Positions 39,401-49,700 of a DNA stretch of 64,000 nt are shown in pieces (position 1 is the stretch's first letter; each line of letters begins with the position of its first letter). Source of the DNA: Yamagishiella unicocca (Eukaryota > Chlorophyta > Chlorophyceae > Chlamydomonadales > Volvocaceae); the NCBI GenBank assembly GCA_003116995.1, contig BDSL01000082.1, forward strand, positions 124,001-188,000, in the 5' to 3' direction. The notes beneath the pieces were generated by a model that made no database searches, was not told the origin of the DNA, and worked only from the letters and a program-made list of their open reading frames with translations. The position numbers and the translations under genes were made by a program.

Positions 39401-42400
39401 GGGGGGCCCGAGAAGACCCAGGGTGGTGGTTGTAACGGTTACAGTGGGTTCCAGACCAAGATGTAGAACCATCGGGCACTTCGCCTGACACTGGGTGGTT
39501 GCTGTTGTACTTGTGGGTGGTATTGTGAGAGGGTAAACCACAGCACGTTAGCGGGTGCGTCTGTACTTGCATTTCCGTACAAGGATATGCGTGCTGCCTG
39601 TCGGTTAACGAACGGACTCCTGCCTCCGCTCATCGGGTGCTGCTGCCCACCGCCCGCCTCCCGCCTCCTACACCTCTTGGTCTGGAACCCACTGTAACCG
39701 TTACAATAACAACGTGCAGGCAGCCCCGGCAACGCCGGCTTCAGAGACGGGGCCGGCGCCGACGCCCGCTTCCGTAACCCTTGCGGTGTGGCCATCAACC
39801 TGCAGGTCGGTTTGTTGGTGACAGTAGAGCTTGGCCGCAACAAACTGGGCTGGTGGGCTGGGCTGGTGGGCTGGGCTGGTGGGTTTCGGAGCACTGCTTG
39901 GTGGGTCTCATCCACGCATGCAACCGCGACCCAACACGCCGCAGTACACCGTACCGTATGATGTTCATTTCGCCGCCCTCGTCCTCCGCCCTCGTCGCCG
40001 TCGTACGGTACGTACGACATCGTACGTCACGCACGCAGGACGGCACCGTGGTGGTTGCTGACGCGGCCAACAACCGGCTGCGCAAGGTGGACCGGGACCG
40101 GCTGGCAACGACCATCGCGGGGGACGGAGTGGCGGGTGCGGGTGTGCGTGTGTATGTGTGCGTGTGTGTGCGCGTGTGTGGCTGGGGGTTCGAGGGGTGT
40201 GTGGTTGGGGGGGGGGGGTTACAGAAGAGACCCGTGGTTCGATAGAGGAGGCAATGCTAGCTATAGAAGGTTTTGGACACACGTTTCAGGTACCGGGGGC
40301 CCCGGGCTGTTGGAGCCGGCGGCTAGTTGTTGTAACCGTTACAGTGGGTTCCAGACCAAAAGGTAGAACCATCGGGCACATCGCCTGACACTGAGGAAGA
40401 CGGAGGAGACAGAGACCGACGTGCACCTGCGCAAACGTAAGCTCGCTCCGAGACCTGGAAAACCGCCACCGTAACCAAGCAAGCAGCTACACATACGCAT
40501 ACACACGCATTCACCCTCCCCCGCTCCCCCGGGCCTTATCCCCGCCCCCTGTTTGTCCCCCCCGCCGTACCTTCTCCCCCTCATAAGGCCCCCAGGCTGC
40601 CTGGCCCCAGGAGGAGCCAGCCCTCCACTGCCACCTTAACCACCCGCAGGTGGGTGGCGGTAGCTGGGCCGTCGGGGCCCTAAAACCCTAAACCCCCCCC
40701 AAACCTAAAACCTAAAAAGCCCTCTATTGCTGACGGGGGCCTTGGGAGGTGGTACAGCAGGCCAACCGGGAGAAGCTGGGGCCGTATGCGGCGATGGGAC
40801 GACACGCTAGGTGACAAGGCGCCGCCACCTCCGTACGTAAGGAATTTGATTTACGGGTTTAATGGTACGGCGCCCCCAACGAACTAACTGACGCAGGGGG
40901 TCGCCATCGACGGCGACGGCAACATTCTGTTGTCCGATTTGGACAACCGCTGTGTACGGCTGGTGTCACCTGGGGGGGTCATCTCCACGCTGGCAGGCGG
41001 CCTGGCAGGTGGGTAGCAGGAACTGTTCCCGTGGGCCCCGGACCGTGAGTAAGAATGAGCCACCGGGCGCATATCACCTGATGCTGAAAGAGACCAAGGT
41101 CAGGGGGCAGACCTGGGGCCATAAAATGGGCGGGTTGGGGGGCGAGGAGGGCGCTCCCCAACCCAGGCCCGCGCTGCGTGCCTCGCACCCACCCACCCGC
41201 TCGAACCCACGCACAGGAGGCGGCGAGAGGGACGAGGAGGTGGGGGCACACCACCACCTGTCCCCTTCGTCGTCAGCAGCCGCCCCGCAGCAGAACGCCG
41301 GCTTCTGCGACCCCCAGGTCGGCCGCTACGGCGCAGCGGAGAGCGGGGCTGGGGTGCGAGCTCCTGTGCCTGACCGCCAATCCGAGCTATCGGCATCTAC
41401 CCGGCATCTATCCGGCATCTGTCCGGCATCTGTCCGGCATCTACCCGGCATCTACCTGGCATCTGTCCGGCATGCACCCTCGCTCAAACTCCTTTCAGAA
41501 ATAGGTCCTTAAGACTGGAGCACGTGCTGACGTGTTTTCTTCCGCCCAACGCGCACCCATGCATCCGACACACCGCGCCACCCTCCTCCGCTCTTCCTCC
41601 TCCGCGCAGGGTATCGCGGTGACCCACCGGGGGGAGGTGCTGGTGGTGGAGTGCTCAGCCAACCGGGTACGTGCGTGCGGTTAGTTGGGGGTAATTGAGG
41701 TAGTTGGGTTAGTTGAGCCGAGGTCGTTGGGGCATCAAGGGGCAAGGAAGGCAAGGAGCGACAGGTCGAGGGAGGTCGGGGCAGGGGGGCGCTAGGCTGC
41801 TGGAGGGGCTAGGTGTATGGCTGGGGTGTCCTCATGCCGAGGGAGCCTCCCACAGGCGGTGCCTGGATCGAGTCACGTCCGTCCAGCAGCAGGTTTATCG
41901 CAACAGCAGTTCGTTAGGGCCGTTGCCACGTATATGCCCGTTGCCGTAACGCTCCCAAAACAAACCCCTCTCCGCTCCTGCCGTACCCCAACCACTCAAA
42001 CCACTATCCCAACCAAGCAACCGCTCAACCACCTTCCACCCGGGTAACCGCCGGTCCCCCTTCCCCCCTGCAGGTCCGGGTGGTGTCCGCCCGGCTCCAC
42101 TCGCCCCACACCTACCTGGCGGCCACAAAGTCGACTTTCGTGACGGACATGTCGGGGCTGCTGGCACGAGGGGACGGGGCGGACGTGACGTTCGTGGTGG
42201 GTGATCGTAACGGGTGGGGTTACATGAAAGAACGGTTGACTGACGGGTGGGGTGGGGCGCGGGGTGGGGGGGGGCTGGCTGCTTGTTGTATCGCGGGCTC
42301 TACGTGGATGGACACCTGCTTGCAAGCCCTTTTCAGTAAGGCGTAATATAACACTGCCGCCGCTGCTGCCCCTGCCACGACTACCGCCCGTGCCCTGCTG

Positions 42401-44582
42401 CCACTGCTACCTCCCTGCCACTGCTGCCACTGCTACCGCCCCTGCCACTATCTACTGCCGCCGCCGCTGCCACTGCTACCGCCCCTGCCACTAGCTACTG
42501 CCGCTGCCGCTGCCACTGCTACCGCCCCTGCCACTAGCTACTGCCGCCACCGCTGCCGCCGCCCCTGCTGGCTCCGCAGGTGAACGGTGAGGAGCTGCGA
42601 GCTCATCGCTGGCTGCTGGCCACCCGCTGCGACTGCTTCGGCCGCATGCTGGCGAGCGACTGCGTGGAGGGGCGCACTGCGAGCGTGGAGGTGCGGGACT
42701 GCAGCACGGCGGCGTTCAGGGAGTTCCTAAAGTGAGTGAGGAGTTAGTTGAGGGGGTCATTAGCTTCACGGGTTGGTTGAGGGGTCATTGGTTGTGAGGG
42801 GTTAGTCGTTGAGGGGTTGGTTGAGGAGCTGGTTGATTGGTTGGTTGAGGAATTGGATGATTGATTGGTTGGTTGAGGAATTGGTTGAGGGATTGGTTTT
42901 AAATTGGTTGAGGGGTTGAGGGGCTGGACGGGCAAGGGCAGGGTAAGACGTAAGCAGTGAAGCGAGGTGGGAGGGGGGGTTGAGAGGTGTGGTGGGCGGG
43001 GGCCAGCGGAGCAGTGTAGAGGTGGTGGGGCGTGTCCGTACATCCTTGTGTTTTCCTGTGTACATTCCTTGGCTAGTTGGCTAGCCCCCTCATCTCAACC
43101 CCCCGGTATGTGGACGTTGACGAACCGCTGAGTCGCGAAACTCCCTCCGCGAAAAATGGACAAACCGGACGTTGGCTCGGTGTAGGGAGGCTGGGGGAGC
43201 GATAATATCTAACCCTACCTTGAACCGGCTGAATGGCCTCCATTCGCCTCCATAGGAAAGCAAATTGCAGTCTAGCTTCCGGTATATGACAGCGGAGGCG
43301 ATGGGCCGGCTGCCGGCAGGCAGGGTGGCGGCAATGTCGTAGTCGTAGTGGCACCATCGAAGAGAAGCAAGGGAATGAAGGAGCGGCGCGACCTAGTGTG
43401 GGGTTGAGCAGCTACCCATGCCTGATGTGCAGCTGGTGTCCGTACACACGTGTCTGGAACCCACTGTATTCGTTACATTAACAGGTACCTGTACACGGAC
43501 CAGCTGGAGTTCAAGGGCGATGTGGTGCTGGATGTGTTGCTGCTAGGGCGCAAGTACATGGTGGGGCGGTGAGTCCTTTCCTGCCTGCGATGGTGGGAGG
43601 TATGGGGGGGGGAGGGGCCACTGGCGGGCGTATACCGTATACAGTGTAACTTGCGTCCGTGCGTCCGTCCCCCTGTCCCCCCCCCCTGTCCCTTGCTCCT
43701 ACACCCCACCGTTGCTTGGCTGGAGCCTCCCCCTGCCATACACACCCCGCCCGCCCGGACCCCGCAAAACATCAACATAGGCCCGCACTCGGAACCCAAT
43801 CAATAACCCTATTGTCGTACTGTGTCGTACTATGTCGTACTGCAGCGTGTTCCAGCACTGCTGCAGCCAGGTGCGGCGCGGGCTGTGCGGCCAGAATGCG
43901 ATGGCGCTGCTGTCATGGGCGGACGAGCACCGGGTGGAGGAGCTCAGGCCACTGGTGTTCCGGTGCGTGTGTGTGCGTTTGTGTGTATGGGGGGGGTGCG
44001 TGTGTGCGTGTGTGTGCGTTTGTGTGTGTGTGGGGGGGGGTGCGTGTGTGCATGTGGGGGTTGGGGTGTTTTCTTGCGGGTTTAGTTACCGCTGTGCATG
44101 CATGTGTGTTTTGTCGTGTGCGTCTTGCTTGTTGGGCTGACGGGTCCATGGGGTAGCTGTACTGCGGTTTCCGTACCTCTCTGCATCCCAGCCCCCCAAA
44201 CCCACCCCCTCAACCCCTCCCCTCCCCTCCCCTCGCTCCCCGCAACCGTTCCGAAACCGCTCCGGAACCAACCCGAAGCTACGTCCTGCAACACTTGCGA
44301 CACATCCTCCGCAAGTACCCCAGCAGCCTGGCCCACTTGGAGAGCCGCCCAGACCTACTAATGCAGCTGCTCATGGCGCAGGCGGCGGCGGAGCGTGGCG
44401 GTCCTGGGGCAGCAGATGGCGTCGGTGTCGGGCGGGGAAGCGGCGGCGGGGGAGGCGGGGGCGCTACCGCCACCGTGGCAGCGGCGGCGGCGGCAGCGGC
44501 GGCTGTGGCGAGCGGCGGTGGGGCGGCAGCTCTGGCGGCGGCGGTGACTGGGGCGCTGGGAGGCGCGGGCGGGAGCGCCTAG
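36420..44582 (+). CDS. Six-bladed NHL-repeat protein with BTB/POZ domain (765 aa)
   Basis: Seventeen exons join in frame: 36420-36583, 36896-37022, 37368-37708, 38300-38437, 38723-38790, 39056-39220, 39720-39805, 40039-40135, 40588-40649, 40897-41008, 41217-41317, 41610-41666, 42074-42196, 42580-42731, 43485-43568, 43846-43962, 44279-44582. After a Gly/Ser/Thr-rich N-terminus, six blades of the form P-x-G-[VI]-A-[VI]-x(5)-[GN]-x-[VIL]-x-[VIL]-[AS]-D run from about 185 to 512. Examples are GVAVDCEGNIFVADSSNH and GVAIDGDGNILLSDLDN. Residues 540-630 form a BTB domain (DVTFVVNGEELRAHRWLLA, FREFLKYLYTD), followed by a BACK-like helical stretch and a poly-Ala/Gly tail. BTB proteins commonly dimerise or recruit cullin-3, so a ubiquitin-adaptor role with the propeller as binding module is an inference. 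Exon 9 uses a weak TAAG acceptor. A TGTAA poly(A) signal lies at 44771. Confidence 0.88.
37023..37367 (+). other. In-frame CTG-rich intron of the NHL-BTB gene
   Basis: This 345-bp GT-AG intron is a multiple of three and has no stop in the exon frame. If retained it would encode a long Leu-rich run. It is dominated by CTG/CTA triplets. I treat it as an intron because the Leu stretch is unlike the flanking protein. Confidence 0.6.
37880..38290. repeat. 19-bp minisatellite in an NHL-BTB intron
   Basis: Variants of GTCCCCCTGCTGCCCCCTC repeat across most of the intron between exons 3 and 4. Confidence 0.9.
39430..39713. mobile_element. Short TIR element (MITE-like), family B, in an NHL-BTB intron
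   Basis: TGTAACGGTTACAGTGGGTT continuing into CCAGACCAA at the left end is matched perfectly in inverted form at 39683-39711. This gives about 29-bp terminal inverted repeats around roughly 225 bp without coding capacity. The right end sits a few bases before the 3' splice site at 39719. Related ends lie at 40334-40396, 43452-43478 and 52930-52965. Confidence 0.85.
40328..40400. mobile_element. Solo end of TIR family B
   Basis: TGTAACCGTTACAGTGGGTT, CCAGACCAAAAGG and an inner ACCATCGGGCACATCGCCTG block match the left part of the 39430-39713 element. No matching right end was found nearby. Confidence 0.75.
43449..43484. mobile_element. Solo right end of TIR family B at a splice acceptor
   Basis: TCTGGAACCCACTGTATTCG and TTACATTAACAG match the right terminus of the 39430-39713 element. 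The last bases form the 3' splice site of NHL-BTB exon 15. Confidence 0.75.
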
Positions 44583-44795
44583 CTAGGTGGGGTTGAGGGT
44601 GTACGGCAATTGGTTGTTGGTTGATTGTGGCAGATGGATGAGGGAGGATGGCATGCCTGGCGCCAGATGCCGGCGTGCTGGGGAACGCCTGCAACGGCGG
44701 CAATTGCAAAACCACACGGAGTCACCTCTAAGATAGTACAGGATAATTTTTGATATTGATAAAGCAATTTTGTAAGCCGACTAGGTGCACATCGC

Positions 44796-44868
44796 CGACC
44801 GAGCAAGGGGTCGAACCTTGGGCCTTGACCTTAGGAAGGACACGCTCTATCCACTGAGCTACACGGCC
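44796..44868 (-). tRNA. tRNA-Arg (anticodon CCT)
   Basis: The minus strand folds as a 73-nt cloverleaf. The acceptor strands are GGCCGTG and CTCGGTC, the D arm is GCTC...GAGC, the anticodon loop is TTCCTAA and the T arm is CAAGG-TTCGACC-CCTTG. The A box (TAGCTCAGTGG) and B box (GGTTCGACC) of the internal Pol III promoter are intact. The acceptor stem has one T-T mismatch and one G-T pair, and no TTTT terminator is seen directly downstream, so expression is uncertain. Confidence 0.88.
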
Positions 44869-44938
44869 TATCGCATGCCAAGCCTCCCTCCCTTAGAATT
44901 CCATTATTTTTCATCTGCTCCGAATTCGTCAGCATCGT

Positions 44939-45530
44939 CCACGCGGTCTCTCTCTCTCTGTCCTTTCGTTCTTTCTTTCCTGGTGCCACCTTTGCTGGTT
45001 CGAGATACGAGTGGTGCGGGTGATGGGCAGGTGAGCCAATGGGGGCTTTTGTGGTGGTTTTGACGCGTAAGGGTGGCCTGCATGGGGCCGTGTCCTGCCG
45101 TCGCTTGTGCTGACTTTGCATGATGCTGTTTGCCTGCTGTTGCCCGTACCCGACCTTGGTTCCGTGTCTCTTCCGCAGTGCTTTCCCGCCGGGATAAGGG
45201 CGGGTGCCGCCTGTCGTGCGGCCACTGTAACGCGGTCTCTCTCTCTCTCGTCCTGGTGCCACCTTTGCTGGTTCAAGATACGAGTGGTGCGGGTGATGGG
45301 CAGGTGAGCCAATGGGGGCTTTTGTGGTGGTTTTGACGCGTAAGGGTGGCCTGCATGGGGCCGTGTCCTGCCGTCGCTTGTGCTGACTTTGCATGATGCT
45401 GTTTGCCTGCTGTTGCCCGTACCCGACCTTGGTTCCGTGTCTCTTCCGCAGTGCTTTCCCGCCGGGATAAGGGCGGGTGCCGCCTGTCGTGCGGCCACTG
45501 TAACGCGGTCTCTCTCTCTTATCGTCCCCA
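44939..45530 (+). mobile_element. Tandem pair of LINE 3' ends
   Basis: A unit of about 273 bp runs from TCCTGGTGCCACCTTTGCTG to CACTGTAACGCGGTCTCTCT and occurs twice head to tail. An inverted copy at 55080-55405 lies directly downstream of a reverse-transcriptase-like C-terminal frame, which identifies the unit as a LINE 3' UTR ending in a TCTC tract. Tandem 3' ends of this sort are known for target-primed retrotransposons. Confidence 0.75.
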
Positions 45531-46710
45531 GTCCCGGGTGCGTGTTGGTCTTCGCTCCAGCGCGGGGGGAGGTGTGGTTATGTGGCTGGCCAGCTGTAAA
45601 CTCCCTTCGCTCGCCTTTCTCTCTCTTTTTGGCGTGGGACGTTCCGTGCAGCGGTTTAGTACAGCGCGTTCGTACATTCGGTTCAGCGTGTTCGTACCTG
45701 GCTCGCCTGCCCCCTGATCTCCTTTGGCGACCACCCGTCTGCCGTCTCCCCTGGAGCTGGGACGAGCTGCCCGGTCTTCCTGGTCTACGTGCTCTGTCCG
45801 GGTCTGCCTGGCGTGCTTTGCTTGCCTGCCTGGATAGGGCCCTCGTGGCTTCCAAGTTCTGACGCGTTGGTTGTGGTAGGGAAGGCCCCGCCGCGAGGCC
45901 CGCACGGTACGGAGGCGGGGCCCAAAGGGTCGCGGGCGTGCGTGTATCCTGGCAAAGACACCGCCCAGGCATGCGCGCAACGCGCAGCACGCACTGTTGC
46001 AATCGCACTCCCCACTCCACCTGCTTGCCCTGGCCGTTACAACGGACGTAGTCGTTACGCTCCTGGGATTGCCGGTCGTCCGTGCAGCAGCCAATCAGCA
46101 AGGAAACTTTGACTACTGCGGTCAAACCCTAAGGGGGTTTGCTCAGGGTGTGCATCGCAGCCCAGGTGGACCGTAGCCAAGCAAGTCCCTGCACGGCCTG
46201 CACAGCCCGAAGCCACGAATATCTTATCACGGTTGATCCTGCGAGCTGCACACTTGCTACTTGGTGACGTACGCTAGGAGGTTAAAGCATGTTTAGGTAG
46301 GCTTCGGGGAGGGTGAAGGGGTGTGTTTTGGTCCAACGCTTCGGAGGTGATCAGTAATCGCCGTTGGCCAGCTTGGGCGGGGGCCCTGGGGGGGGGGGAA
46401 GAGGGCGGAAACGGACCATGATCACATTTGCGCGCGTTTCGAACGGTCGTCTGTTGGTTAAGTGTACTTTCGCAAGTAAGTTTGATTTCACTGTAAGATG
46501 CTGCACTTACATACACACGTCTGCTCAAATAGATATACTTTCTGCCACTGCGTTGAACAAAGTCTTGCTTGACGACTTTTGCGGCGCATTTTTAGAGCGA
46601 TCACTTTGCCAAGCATCGTTACAGCTTACGGCGTCAATTATGTTCAAGACAATTGCTTTGTATCGGTAGGATTAGCGAGCTCTTGAGTCAGCGACATCCG
46701 ATCGGTAGCA

Positions 46711-49700
46711 ATGGCGGCATCTCCCTTTCAGGTTAGTGGGGAAGACTTTTTCTGACAATCTGGCCCATTAATTGAAGCAAAGGGCGAGGCGGAAGCCCTT
46801 TCAGAAACCCGAATCGCCGTCCTTGTTTCAAAACGCCTAAACTGCCTCTGCATCGCGCAGTTCGGAGGGGCCCCAGCAGCTCCACCAGCGAGTCCATTCG
46901 GATTCTCAGCAGCAAATGCCGCTGCGGCACCTGCCAGCAGCGCACCAGCCTTCGGGTCTGCTCCTGCTTTCGGCGCCGCGAGCTCAACTCCTGCAGCCTT
47001 CAGCTTTGGGCCAGCCGGTGCCGCAGCTCCAGCAGCAACCCCTGCCTTCGGGACCGCCTTTGGAGCGGCGGCCGCCAAGCCAGCGGCCTTCGGCGCTCAA
47101 GCAGCACCAGCGCCCGCGTTCGGGGCCGCTACAGGCAGCGCATTCGCGTTTCCGGGTGCTGCGCCTGCTGCCGCACCCGCCTTCGGCGCCCCCTCGGCGA
47201 CTCCGTCGCTGTTCGGCGCCGCAGCCTCAACGCCCTCCCTCTTCGGCGCTTCAACAGCCGCCGCGAGCCCGTTTGGAACCGCGCCAGCGGCGGGTACCTC
47301 GCCGGGCGGTCTGTTTGGAGGTGGGTGCGTCGCGATCACGCGTCGTGCCTATCCTTTGGTGGTTGTTTCCTCTGCAATGCGAAGGCGGCGCCGTGTTTCT
47401 ATGAGTTAATCCATGTGGGTTCCTGGCCATGCGTTGCGCTGGTGAAGCACAAGAGCACAGCATATTTAGCGCGACGTGTTCATGTACGGAATGGCAAAGC
47501 CACGTGTCCAACCGGGGGTCTCAAAGCCCCTCCCTCCATCCCGGGGGCACAACCACACATCCGCCTGACGCCCTGGCGGCATGCCACAGCGCGTCTCCCC
47601 AGGGTCTGCGTTGGGAGAGACTCGCATGTCCCTGTGGCCGCATTGCACAGCGAAGGGAGGCGGAGGGAACGGGGCCCCTTCGTTGCCCTGCTCTGCCCCT
47701 GCCCCTGCCCCTGCCCCTGCCCCTGCCCCTGCCCTGCCCTGCCCTGCCCTGCCCTGCCCCTTAACCTCCACTGCCTTGCCCCTGTCCCTGCCCCTGATGG
47801 CGCCCCCCAAAACGGGTCTTCTCAAAACCCCCCAGCCGCCACGACCGCCACCAACATCTTTGGTCAGACCCAGCAGCAGCAGCAACAACAGCAACAGGCA
47901 AACATGTTCGGTGCGGCGGGACAGGTAGGGTGCGCGGGTTGTGGGCTAACGGGCTGGGGTGAGGTGTTGAGGGGTGGGGTTTCAAGGAAGACCCGTGGAC
48001 GCGGGGAACCGTGGATGTGAGGGGTGGTGCGGGGTGAAGCTGCGGAGTCGTAGGCCATGTGGACAGAGAAGCAGTCGATGTGTGGGGGGGACGGGTCGAG
48101 CTGTCGCTCGCCGTGCTGTCCTGGCGGCTCTGTTGCGTTGCATCGTTGAAAGGCCGCTGCCCTAGGTGGGGCTGGTCGCGGAGGATGGGTCGAGGGATGG
48201 GTCGGGTCGGTGCCAGCAGCGCCCTTCCTACGGCGCCACCACCTCCATCTCCTCGCCTTGGGGTCACCTAGCCGCTGCAACAAGCTAACCCCCTCCCTCA
48301 CCTACACAGCAAACCAACCAACCCACATTTTCCCCCTTCCCTTCTCCCCTCTCCTCGTCCCTTCCCCCCCCCTCCTCTTCCCCTTCCCCCCCCCCAAAAA
48401 AAACGTGGATACACAAAACACATACACACAGCCCCAGCTGCCGGGCCTCGTGGATCCCAGCGGCCTCACCCAGGACGATGCGGTGCGGTCGCTGACTCGC
48501 CTGGCCGCCGCCTACAACCCCGCCTCCGCCGACTACGCCTTCCAGACGCTGTTCGTTTCGGTGGTGGAGCGGCCCGAGCAGCGAGTCAAGCCGCCGGGCT
48601 TCGTGGACGAGAACCGCTGGAGGGCGGCGCTGGCGGCGATCAAGGGGCCGGCGAATGCGCAGAAGTGGGTGGTGGCGGGGGGGTTGTATAAAAACCATTT
48701 TACGCAACGGGACAGGAGGGCGGGGTATGCCTGGTGCCGTGGGGGGTTGGCGGGGTATGCCTGGTGCCGTGGGGGGTTGGCGGGGTATGCCTGGTGCCGT
48801 GGGGGGTTGGCGGGGTATGCCTGGTGCCGGGGGGGTTGGCGGGGTATGCCTGGTGCCGTGGGGGGTTGGCGGGGTATGCCTGGTGCCGTGGGGGGTTGGC
48901 GGGGTATGCCTGGTGCCGTGGGGGTTGGCGGGGTATGCCTGGTGCCGTGGGGGGGGTTGGCGGGGTATGCCTGGTGCCGTGGGGGGTTGGCGGGGGATGC
49001 GGGGGATGCCTGGTGCCGTGGGGGGTTGGCGGGGTATGCCTGGTGCCGTGGGGGGTTGGCGGGGTATGCCTGGTGCCGTGGGGGGGGTTGGCGGGGTATG
49101 CCTGGTGCCGTGGGGGGTTGGCGGGGGATGCCTGGTGCCGTGGGGGGTTGGCGGGGTATGCCTGGTGCCGGGGGGGGTTGGCGGGGTATGCCTGGTGCCG
49201 GGGGGGGTTGGCGGGGTATGCCTGGTGCCGTGGGGGGTTGGCGGGGGATGCCTGGTGCCGTGGGGGGTTGGCGGGGTATGCCTGGTGCCGTGGGGGGTTG
49301 GCGGGGTATGCCTGGTGCCGGGGGGGGGTTGGCGGGGTATGCCTGGTGCCGTGGGGGGTTGGCGGGGGATGCCTGGTGCCGTGGGGGGTTGGCGGGGTAT
49401 GCCTGGTGCCGGGGGGTGGCGGAGGGGGCGAGAAGTTCCGGTTAGATGACATAGGAGACGGAGGACAGGAAGTAGCCCGGGGGTGTGTGTGTGTAAGAGA
49501 GGAAACCCAGAGGTCGGCACTGGAAAATAGAACCGGCTAGGAAAGGTTGGTACGCTCGTTTGAAATGGGTGTAAGAATGGAAACCCGGGGTGGGGTCGGG
49601 GTGGGGGTACGTCGGAATGGGAGACTGCGGAGCCCTGACGGGGCCTAGGAGGCAGGGAACTGGGGCGGCCCCAGCCGGCTGCGCTCCCCTCCCAGCCACC

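Larger units (their letters stand above)
44583..46710. other. Intergenic region between NHL-BTB and NUP54
   Basis: It holds the NHL-BTB 3' end, a tRNA-Arg, a tandem pair of LINE 3' ends, and the NUP54 promoter region. The stretch 45540-46700 shows no recognisable exon; open frames there lack motifs. Confidence 0.6.

Noticed and set aside
44929..46125. 398-codon minus-strand frame
   Set aside because: It reads antisense through the duplicated LINE 3' ends and adjacent unrelated sequence; the repeated peptide simply mirrors the DNA duplication.
48210..49540. Long frames of 250-411 codons on both strands across 48.2-49.5 kb
   Set aside because: They are created by the 30-bp minisatellite, whose unit is a multiple of three. 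The region is an intron of NUP54.
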